Origin: an uncultured Oscillospiraceae bacterium
Lineage (GTDB): Bacteria; Bacillota_A; Clostridia; Oscillospirales; Oscillospiraceae
Length of the DNA: 35,420 bases
Direction of reading: 5' to 3'
Assembly (NCBI GenBank): GCA_900770015.1
Contig: CAAGIU010000431.1
Coordinates: forward strand, 1 to 35,420
Shown: positions 30,087-35,420 of the stretch, piece after piece
How the letters are laid out: each line of letters begins with the position of its first letter
How positions within the stretch are numbered: the first letter of the stretch is position 1
The notes under the pieces: model-generated
What the model was told of the DNA's origin: nothing
Seen by the model: only the letters and a program-made list of their open reading frames with translations
Databases searched by the model: none
Translations under genes and position numbers: made by a program

Positions 30087-30851
30087 ATGGCAGACGATTT
30101 TGGCATGGGCTATGCCCTGGGCCAGGACAGCGGCGGCAGAAACAACGAGGGATTTTTCGGCAGCGAGGGAATCTGGGCTGTCATCATACTGGCCATCATT
30201 TTTGGCTGGGGCCGGAACGGCTTCGGCGGCGGTGGCGGCGGAGATCAGGGGGCGCTGACCCGCGCTGATCTGTGCAGCGGGTTTAACTTCAACAACCTGG
30301 ACGGCGCCGTCCGGGGCGTGCAGCAGGGGCTTTGCGACGGCTTTTATGCCATGAACACCTCGCTGCTCACCGGGTTTAACGGCGTCGACAATACCGTGTG
30401 CACGCTGGGCTATCAGACGCAGCAGGGATTCAGCAGCCTGGCCGCACAGCTGGCGTCCTGCTGCTGCGAGACACAGCGGGCCATTGACGGCGTGAAATAC
30501 CAGATGGCCACCGACACCTGCGCCATCCAGAACACGATCCAGAACACCACCAGGGACCTGCTGGAGAACCAGAACAACAACACCAAGGCGATCCTTGATT
30601 TCCTCACCCAGGACAAGATCGCTACGCTGCAGGCAGAAAACCAGACGCTTAAATTCGCGGCGTCTCAGCAGGCGCAGAACGCCTACATTGCGGCCAATCA
30701 GGAAGCACAGACCGCGGATCTGATCCGCCGGCTGGGCCGTGATTGCCCGGTGCCGGCATATGTTGTGCCCAATCCCAACTGCTGCTATGGTAACCCCGTC
30801 GGGGTCAGCTACGGCGGCAATGGGTGCAACAGCGGCTGCGGCTGCTGCTGA
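30087..30851 (+). CDS. Membrane-segment, Gly-rich, coiled-coil, Cys-rich protein, gene 3 of unknown module
   Basis: This 254-residue protein has a short acidic/Gly N-terminus, a hydrophobic helix around residues 30-44 (GIWAVIILAIIFGWG) and then a Gly-rich stretch (GFGGGGGGDQG). A long helical/coiled region follows, with CCCETQRAIDGVKYQMATDT and NNNTKAILDFLTQDKIATLQ, then an Asn/Gln/Ala helix (ENQTLKFAASQQAQNAYIAA). It ends in a Cys-rich tail (NPNCCYGNP and GCNSGCGCC). About 16 cysteines suggest disulfide or metal cross-linking. The design suits a membrane-anchored multimer or envelope-associated fibre. Its expression is probably controlled by the stem at 29988-30078. No function is known to me. 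Confidence 0.8.
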   Translation: MADDFGMGYALGQDSGGRNNEGFFGSEGIWAVIILAIIFGWGRNGFGGGGGGDQGALTRADLCSGFNFNNLDGAVRGVQQGLCDGFYAMNTSLLTGFNGVDNTVCTLGYQTQQGFSSLAAQLASCCCETQRAIDGVKYQMATDTCAIQNTIQNTTRDLLENQNNNTKAILDFLTQDKIATLQAENQTLKFAASQQAQNAYIAANQEAQTADLIRRLGRDCPVPAYVVPNPNCCYGNPVGVSYGGNGCNSGCGCC

Positions 30852-30904
30852 TGGTCGAGATTCGGGGCGGGATCATCCCGCCCCTGAGAAAGGAGAATTG
30901 CACT

Positions 30905-31306
30905 ATGGCGTGTAAAACCAGCTGCCAGCTTTGTAAAAGGCTGGTGATCTCCCAGGCGGTGACATTTGCCGGCGGCGTGCTGACCATCAACATCCCTGCC
31001 GGGACTTACAACAACGGTGAGAAATACTGCATTGTGATCGCCCAGACGATCCCCCAGACCGCGACGATCACCGCCCCTGTGGTAATCACGATCGGCGCCG
31101 GCACGGAGCAGTATCCGCTGACGGATTGCAAGTGCGCTCAGGTGACAGCCTGCGCATTGCGCACCAGACGCAGATACAGTACCGTCGTGAGTACCAGCGC
31201 GACCGGCGGAACGTTCCGGCTGATCGGGAAAGCATCCTGCTGCCCCGACTACAGCCTGCCGGGGATCGATGGCACAGCCCCTGCGGCGGGAGGTGAAACC
31301 GCATGA
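30905..31306 (+). CDS. Cys-rich beta-type protein, gene 4 of unknown module
   Basis: This 133-residue protein begins MACKTSCQLCKRLVISQAVT and is dominated by beta strands (GVLTINIPAGTYNNGEKYCI, TITAPVVITIGAGTEQYPL). It has Cys clusters (DCKCAQVTACALRTR and KASCCPD), about nine cysteines in total, and a Pro/Ala-rich end. No signal peptide or membrane segment is visible. A shell, cap or lectin-like domain is possible but unproven. Ribosome site AAAGGAG. Its stop overlaps the next ATG (ATGA). Confidence 0.75.
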   Translation: MACKTSCQLCKRLVISQAVTFAGGVLTINIPAGTYNNGEKYCIVIAQTIPQTATITAPVVITIGAGTEQYPLTDCKCAQVTACALRTRRRYSTVVSTSATGGTFRLIGKASCCPDYSLPGIDGTAPAAGGETA

Positions 31307-31998
31307 AGATGAGCAGAACGGCAAAGGTGCTGATGATGCGCGACGGCGAATGGCCGGAGAACCGTTTCCGCGACAACAGAGGTTGGGAGCATTATGACAA
31401 TGGCCGTTATGCTCCGACCAGAAGCGAGTACATCCCTCCGTATTATCAGGAGCCCAATCAGGTCTATAACAGATATGACGACCGGGCATTGCAGCGAGAA
31501 TACCCGCGCAATGAGCGCGGCAACTCGTGGGACGGCAGCGGTCGTTTTAGGACGGAATATGACACTGTAGACGGGCGGCGCCGGGCCATCGGATTTGGCG
31601 GCCCAGAAATGCATTACGACGCCCCGTGGCCGGCGGATGAGATGGAACATAAAACCGGCAGCACGGAGCGCGGCCACTCAGCCTCTGATGTTGCGGCCCC
31701 CATGACCAGGGAGAGAACGGAGGAATGGATGCGGAAGCTGCAGAATGAGGACGGCACGACCGGCCCACACTGGAGCTTTGATCAGGCAACCAACCTGATG
31801 CGGCAGAAGGGGTACAATTTTGAGCCGGTCGAGTTTTATGCGGCGCTCAATATCATGTACTCCGATTACTGCAAGGTGGCGAAAAAGCTGAACGTAAACA
31901 CGGTTGACTTTTTCGCGTCCATGGCGGAGGCTTTCCTGGATGACAAGGACGCCGTCAAGGACAAACTGGCAGCATACTATTCGCACGTTGTAAATTGA
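31303..31998 (+). CDS. Charged soluble protein, gene 5 of unknown module
   Basis: This 231-residue protein has a disordered, Arg/Asp/Tyr/Asn-rich first half (about residues 10-130; DRALQREYPRNERGNSWDGS). The C-terminal half is folded and helical: MTREREEWM-like TREREEW pattern starting near 133, GTTGPHWSFDQATNLMRQKG, EFYAALNIMYSDYCKVAKKL and KDKLAAYYSHVVN. The second half resembles a conserved domain seen with this gene set in gut Firmicutes; that is a recollection, not a search. It is the final gene, before a shared terminator with the integrase. Confidence 0.75.
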   Translation: MKMSRTAKVLMMRDGEWPENRFRDNRGWEHYDNGRYAPTRSEYIPPYYQEPNQVYNRYDDRALQREYPRNERGNSWDGSGRFRTEYDTVDGRRRAIGFGGPEMHYDAPWPADEMEHKTGSTERGHSASDVAAPMTRERTEEWMRKLQNEDGTTGPHWSFDQATNLMRQKGYNFEPVEFYAALNIMYSDYCKVAKKLNVNTVDFFASMAEAFLDDKDAVKDKLAAYYSHVVN

Positions 31999-32010
31999 GA
32001 ATCGGAAAAA

Positions 32011-32046
32011 AGAAATACCAGAGAGCATTTGCTCCCTGGTATTTCT
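32011..32046. terminator. Bidirectional terminator between module and integrase
   Basis: AGAAATACCAG-a-GAGC (32011-32026) pairs with GCTC-c-CTGGTATTTCT (32031-32046) across a 4-base loop, with one mismatch. On the minus strand it is followed by a T-rich run (complement of the A-rich 32005-32010), and on the plus strand by CATTTTT. It ends both converging transcripts. It is also the only sizeable inverted repeat next to the integrase 3' end. Confidence 0.85.
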
Positions 32047-33626
32047 CATTTTTGCACAATCCTAGAAATTGAGAATCGCAGAATCCATGGATTGATAATA
32101 AATATTGGTGCCGGTGGGCCGTCACCCAGATTTATTATCAAACCGTCGGCGGTGTCGGAAAAGTCGAATTTGCCGTTGGGGTCGGCGTCGAGGATGGTCC
32201 AGATGGTTATTTTATCCGGGTATACCTCCACGCGGGCGATAATGTCAAAAACAGAATCATCGGCCAGCATCTCCGGGAGAAAGCCTATTATGGTTTCCTC
32301 GGATACAGAAGCGCCGTCCACGCTGGCCTTCAGCTGGGACATTTCGTGTTCCAGCTTTGCCTTTTCGGCCTCCAGCTTCTGGATGCGCTTGGTGAGAGCG
32401 GGACTGTTCAGGCCGGAAAGAACGGCATCGATGGCCGCATCCAGCTTCTTGGAAATATCATCCCGGCGGGAGATCAGATCGTACAGCTGGGCGGCGGCGC
32501 CGGAGTGCAGCTTGTCGCGTTCGCTGCGGAGGATGCGGATCAGAGACTCCACATTGCCGGGGGTGCCCAGCAGGCCACGGACAGCGGCGGCCACCTGCTG
32601 CTCCAGATCATCCACGCGGATGGGCATATTATCGCAGTCACCCGTGCGCTTGCGGGCGTTGCAGCCGTAGTAATAATAGCTGCCGTAGGAGCGGGACACG
32701 ACCATGGCGCTTTTGCATTTGCCGCAGAAAACTTTCCCACGGAGCGGGTACTCCCGGGCCGACTGGGGCCGGCCGGGGGATTTGCGCCTGTTTTCAACCA
32801 GCCGGGCCTGCACCTTATCCCAGGTATCACGGTCAACAATGGCCGGGATGGCGTTTTCCAGGCGCATCACATTGGATGATTCGCAATGGCTGTTCCGGCT
32901 GCCGTCGGGACGCTTTTCCACCTTGCCATAGATCAGCGTGCCAATATATTTTTCATTTTTCAGCAGATCGTGGATGCTGTTGGGCCCGAAGCGGTTGCCG
33001 TTTTTCGTGCGCTTGCCGGAGTTGTTCAGGCCGTTCAAAATCTCGTTATAGGACTTCCCGGCGGCGTAATCGGAAAAAATGGAGCGGACGATCTCCGCCT
33101 CCGGCTCGCAGATCACCAGGCGGCCACCCTCCACCATGTAGCCGAGAGCGGGCTTGCCGCCGGTGTGCATTCCATTGCGGGCCATAAAGCGCATTTTCTC
33201 GGTGACCTTCTGACGGCTCTGCAGGGCCCAAATCTGATTAAACAGAGCCATACTGCCCTCGGTGAGAAAGTTTGTAGGGTCCCGTAGATCGCCGCCGATG
33301 CCGGGTTGGGTGACGGAGATCACCTTAACGCCAAGGCGCTCGATCTCATCCCGGAAGGCAAACCATGCGGTCATTTTGCGGAACATGCGGCTCTGGTCAT
33401 AGATCACCACCGTATCCGCCCCGCCGGCGGCCAGCTGCTTCATCATGCGGCGATACTGGGGCCGGTCGTCCTTCATGCCGGAAACGGCCTCATCGGCAAA
33501 GACGCCGAGGACAGGCAGCCCATGGGCATTGCACCACTCGGTACATTTTTCCACCTGAACCTCAATGCTGTCCGGGTTCTGGCGGTCGGTGCTGTACCGG
33601 GCCGAAATATAAGCGCCGTGAATCAT
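32046..33626 (-). CDS. Large serine integrase (site-specific recombinase)
   Basis: This 526-residue protein starts at ATG 33626, eight codons inside the longest frame. The resolvase catalytic domain (1-150) has YISARYSTDRQ with catalytic Ser12, then QSRMFRKM and EGSMALFNQIWALQSRQKV. A recombinase DNA-binding domain follows (about 160-275: GKPALGYMVEGGRLVICEPE, LLKNEKYIGTLIYGK). It is followed by a zinc ribbon (about 300-335: GKVFCGKCKSAMVVSRS, CNARKRTGDC) and a C-terminal coiled coil (AALTKRIQKLEAEKAKLEHE-type). It integrates the phage, and with a directionality factor would excise it. The start overlaps the stop of the upstream HTH-membrane gene (ATGA), so the two are one operon. Confidence 0.95.
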   Translation of the reverse strand: MIHGAYISARYSTDRQNPDSIEVQVEKCTEWCNAHGLPVLGVFADEAVSGMKDDRPQYRRMMKQLAAGGADTVVIYDQSRMFRKMTAWFAFRDEIERLGVKVISVTQPGIGGDLRDPTNFLTEGSMALFNQIWALQSRQKVTEKMRFMARNGMHTGGKPALGYMVEGGRLVICEPEAEIVRSIFSDYAAGKSYNEILNGLNNSGKRTKNGNRFGPNSIHDLLKNEKYIGTLIYGKVEKRPDGSRNSHCESSNVMRLENAIPAIVDRDTWDKVQARLVENRRKSPGRPQSAREYPLRGKVFCGKCKSAMVVSRSYGSYYYYGCNARKRTGDCDNMPIRVDDLEQQVAAAVRGLLGTPGNVESLIRILRSERDKLHSGAAAQLYDLISRRDDISKKLDAAIDAVLSGLNSPALTKRIQKLEAEKAKLEHEMSQLKASVDGASVSEETIIGFLPEMLADDSVFDIIARVEVYPDKITIWTILDADPNGKFDFSDTADGLIINLGDGPPAPIFIINPWILRFSISRIVQK

Positions 33627-34204
33627 GGTATCACTCCAAAAACAGAACAATTTACAAGGCCATGCAGAAATGCGGAAATGCCGTTATGCAGGTACCCGAT
33701 CTCTGGATGCATGGCGTCATAGATAAAAAAATAAATCAGGATGGTGGCGAAGATGAAGGACAGAACAGCGAGGAAAAAGATCACCCGGTCCTTGTGCCGC
33801 ATTTTCTTGCTCTGATCCAGAAACAGCTCATGCCGGTTCTTTTCCTGGCTCTCGATGAGCTTCATCTTCTCAGCGTCCACGCCCTTCATGTAATCCAGGC
33901 GGCCCTCCGTGTATGCTGCCGTGTCCGCAATCTGCTGCTCAAGAGCAGCGATTTTGGCGTCTTTTTCCTGCAGCTGCTGCCGCAGGGAATCCATCTCGCT
34001 GAGCTCATCCGCCATGCCCAGGGCCTGGACAATGGCATCCACCGTGTATCGTTTGAATGTGGACAGGTCAGCGCCGGCGGAAAACAGGCGCTTCACCGTG
34101 GCCACAGAGACGGCGCAGCCCAGGCGCTCCGTCTCATCAGCAATGCGCTGGAAGCTCCAGCCCAGCTGCTGCTTCTTCTCCCGTAATTTGTCGATTTCTA
34201 CCAC
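33623..34204 (-). CDS. Membrane-anchored HTH regulator, coupled to the integrase
   Basis: This 193-residue protein has a GTG start at 34204 behind AAAGGAG; the longer frame would translate its own ribosome site. Residues 1-60 are an HTH domain (IDKLREKKQQLGWSFQRIAD, VATVKRLFSAG, DAIVQALGMADEL). Residues about 68-95 form a coiled coil (SEMDSLRQQLQEKDAKIAAL). Residues about 148-172 are a transmembrane helix (VIFFLAVLSFIFATILIYFF), with a short outer tail. It is likely a DNA-binding protein held at the membrane, controlling its own promoter and perhaps integrase expression in response to an envelope signal (inference). It overlaps the integrase start by four bases. Confidence 0.85.
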   Translation of the reverse strand: MVEIDKLREKKQQLGWSFQRIADETERLGCAVSVATVKRLFSAGADLSTFKRYTVDAIVQALGMADELSEMDSLRQQLQEKDAKIAALEQQIADTAAYTEGRLDYMKGVDAEKMKLIESQEKNRHELFLDQSKKMRHKDRVIFFLAVLSFIFATILIYFFIYDAMHPEIGYLHNGISAFLHGLVNCSVFGVIP

Positions 34205-34247
34205 ATTAAAAGCTCCTTTCCCGTGATAATACTGGTTTTCGTCCAAA

Positions 34248-34294
34248 ATTATACACTGGTATCATTGCATGATACCAGAAAAGCATGCTATGTT
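34248..34294. promoter_or_regulatory. Divergent promoters sharing a 10+3+10 palindromic operator
   Basis: CTGGTATCAT (34256-34265) and ATGATACCAG (34269-34278) are perfect inverted arms around TGC. On the minus strand a TATAAT -10 (34253-34248) lies beside it; on the plus strand TTGCAT (34265-34270) and TATGTT (34289-34294) form a promoter with an 18-base spacer. The palindrome overlaps both, a textbook site for an HTH dimer, probably the product of the 33623-34204 gene. Confidence 0.75.
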
Positions 34295-34339
34295 GATGGC
34301 ACAACAGATCGGGCATCAGACATCGGAAAGGGGGATGAA

Positions 34340-34522
34340 ATGAAACAAACAAGAAGGGTAAAAGAACAGGGAACGAGGACATCACAACTCCCGCCAGGGG
34401 GATGGACATGGGCAATGCCGCCGGCGGTTGGAACGCAGACGGTGATCATCATCACGGATCGGGCGCAAACGGAACAGATCCTGCGAACGATCCTGCCCAG
34501 CGGGAGAGGGCTCCCACAATGA
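34340..34522 (+). CDS. Small hypothetical protein (60 aa)
   Basis: The ATG at 34340 is preceded by AAAGGGGGATG. The product (MKQTRRVKEQGTRTSQLPPG, VGTQTVIIITDRAQTEQILR) has a basic start, a short hydrophobic strand and a Gly/Pro-rich end. It is the first rightward gene after the shared operator and is coupled to the next gene (ATGA). It could be an antagonist or directionality factor, but nothing in the sequence shows this. Confidence 0.55.
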   Translation: MKQTRRVKEQGTRTSQLPPGGWTWAMPPAVGTQTVIIITDRAQTEQILRTILPSGRGLPQ

Positions 34523-34698
34523 TACCCACAGGCCCATCCTATCAAACGGAAACAGGAATGTCAATCATTCCGGGGGAGACAGGGGAGAATTTTATGAATG
34601 ATAACGAAAAGGAATTGGAGAAAATGCTGAGAATCCTGAAGCTGATGAACCGGGAGCAGCTGCACCTGCTGTACCTGGTAACGCTGCAAATGCTATAA
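34519..34698 (+). CDS. Small helical hypothetical protein (59 aa, or 34 aa from an internal start)
   Basis: The frame opens at ATG 34519, overlapping the preceding stop. A stronger ribosome site (AGGGGAG) precedes an internal ATG at 34594, which would give a 34-residue product (MNDNEKELEKMLRILKLMNR then EQLHLLYLVTLQML). That helical stretch is typical of very short Firmicute proteins near regulators. Function unknown. It ends at a terminator. Confidence 0.6.
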   Translation: MIPTGPSYQTETGMSIIPGETGENFMNDNEKELEKMLRILKLMNREQLHLLYLVTLQML

Positions 34699-34738
34699 AA
34701 ATCCCCTGGGCGGTCGAGGACATGCCCAGGGGTATTTT
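34697..34738. terminator. Bidirectional terminator between converging genes
   Basis: CCCCTGGGC (34703-34711) pairs with GCCCAGGGG (34724-34732) across a 12-base loop. An A-run precedes and a T-rich run follows, so it can terminate the rightward small genes and the leftward DUF4236 gene. Confidence 0.88.
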
Positions 34739-34754
34739 GTTGGATACACACCGG

Positions 34755-35333
34755 TTATGGGTGACAGATGCCGCAGGAATCGAAGCCGCGCTGAATCAGC
34801 TCCTGCCGGGTGCCGGTGAAAGCCTCCCGGTTGGTGGGCTTGATCTTTTCCACACTGTCGCAGGAGGGGTAGTGGAATTTGCAGCTGCTGGTGTTGAGCA
34901 CATAATCCAGAATCTCCGGATCCGTTGTGGGAGCGGGCGTGGGTTCCGCCGGCGCTGGCGTTGGAAGCGGGGTGGACGCCGCCGGGGATGGGCTGATGGA
35001 AACCAAGGTGATCTCCGACGCGGGGGCGGCGCTGCAGGAGGAGAGGAGCAAGAGAACCACAATGACGGCGGCCCAGAAGAGCCAGCTTTTATAAAAAGGC
35101 TTTTTCTGCTTCTCCACGGGAGCGGGAGCCGGGGCGGCCTTCTCGCCGGATTTCAGGCTGGTGGAATAAGACAGGCCGGTGCCGGGGGCAGAGACCCGGG
35201 CCCGGGCGCCGTTGCGGCTGTTGTAGGAAACGCCGCCATATTTGCCGCCGACGCTGACGCCGACCGACTTCTTGCCCAGGTTCAGCTTCACGCCGGGAGC
35301 AAGCTTGATGCTTTTGCGAAAACGGAAAGCCAT
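34755..35333 (-). CDS. DUF4236 protein fused to a membrane anchor and a Cys/His C-terminal domain
   Basis: This 192-residue protein has DUF4236 in residues 1-58 (MAFRFRKSIKLAPGVKLNLG, KYGGVSYNSRNGARARVSAP). A transmembrane helix (about 82-99, WLFWAAVIVVLLLLSS) ends in Cys100. A Pro/Ala/Thr-rich linker covers about 105-140. The last 48 residues carry CKFHYPSCDSV, TGTRQELIQRGFDSCGICHP, a small metal-binding domain often found at the end of secreted nucleases or surface proteins. The linker and terminal domain are probably outside the cell. The start (ATG 35333, GAGG site) is only 30 bases from the right repeat array, so its promoter must lie in or beside that array. A lysogenic conversion role is possible. 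Confidence 0.82.
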   Translation of the reverse strand: MAFRFRKSIKLAPGVKLNLGKKSVGVSVGGKYGGVSYNSRNGARARVSAPGTGLSYSTSLKSGEKAAPAPAPVEKQKKPFYKSWLFWAAVIVVLLLLSSCSAAPASEITLVSISPSPAASTPLPTPAPAEPTPAPTTDPEILDYVLNTSSCKFHYPSCDSVEKIKPTNREAFTGTRQELIQRGFDSCGICHP

Positions 35334-35363
35334 GGAACAACCTCATTTCTGATCCTGATATTA

Positions 35364-35420
35364 TTCGTTTGAACGAAATCGTTATTCGTTTGAACGAAAT
35401 CGTTATTCGTTTGAACGAAA
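35364..35420. repeat. 21-bp direct tandem repeat array, right end (2.7 units)
   Basis: Two complete 21-bp units (35364-35384, 35385-35405) and 15 bases of a third are identical to the consensus of the left array and in the same orientation. The window stops inside the third unit. The 15 final bases overlap the start of the window in sequence, which fits a circular molecule or a break in a long array. Confidence 0.95.

Noticed and set aside
32011..32046. Serine-integrase attachment site (attP)
   Set aside because: It is an inverted repeat next to the integrase, but it has T-runs and converging genes and is fully explained as a bidirectional terminator. The data do not allow an attachment site to be named here.
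33365..34186. Plus-strand frame of 273 codons opposite the HTH-membrane regulator and integrase
   Set aside because: It covers two certain minus-strand genes in a poor reading frame without a ribosome site.

Overview
This window holds what looks like an essentially complete temperate siphophage genome (or integrated prophage) from a fairly GC-rich gut-type Firmicute, most likely a clostridium near the Oscillospiraceae/Ruminococcaceae. That placement is inferred from strong AGGAGG-type ribosome sites, TTG/GTG starts, tightly overlapping ATGA junctions, PBSX/SPP1-type head genes, a TcdE-type holin and a large serine integrase. Both window ends lie inside the same 21-bp tandem repeat array. The piece is therefore either a circular genome opened at the array, a prophage bounded by it, or a contig that broke there.

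Layout. The left end (1-1200) has the repeat array, a leftward membrane-protein gene, a leftward HTH repressor with an apparent CTG start, and a divergent control region. The early region (1225-10419, rightward) has two paralogous zinc-ribbon genes, several small Cys-rich or HTH genes, a PcfK/PcfJ-like pair, a DUF3102 coiled-coil protein, and a tRNA-Gln(UUG) set among GC-rich hairpins and a perfect 30-bp palindrome. It continues with an HUH-type replication initiator, a lipoprotein-like protein and an ArpU/RinA-like late activator. A candidate activator-dependent promoter and a strong terminator follow at 10401-10478. The structural region (10506-27839) carries terminase, portal, a MuF protein fused to a zinc-metalloprotease domain, scaffold, a major capsid protein with a frameshifted C-terminal extension, connector and tail genes, a frameshifting tail-chaperone pair, a short tape measure, distal tail/hub proteins and a collagen-like fibre. 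Lysis (27836-28991) is an NlpC/P60-like endolysin plus a holin, followed by a sigma-like HTH gene and a terminator.

Right end. A separate five-gene module (29376-31998) encodes a Gln-rich protein, a small helical protein, a membrane/Gly-rich/coiled-coil/Cys-rich protein preceded by a stem that covers its ribosome site, a Cys-rich beta-type protein and a charged soluble protein. I cannot assign it a function; it is one of the best candidates for an undescribed system. A leftward operon then encodes a membrane-anchored HTH regulator and the serine integrase. A palindromic operator separates it from two small rightward genes. The last gene is a leftward DUF4236 fusion next to the right repeat array.

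How it works together. The phage probably integrates with its serine recombinase and keeps lysogeny with the HTH repressor. After induction it may replicate through its HUH initiator, since no helicase, primase or polymerase is visible, and switch on late genes through the ArpU-like activator. The two most notable features are the MuF-metalloprotease fusion, which resembles anthrax lethal-factor-type catalytic domains, and the unknown module next to the lysis genes.
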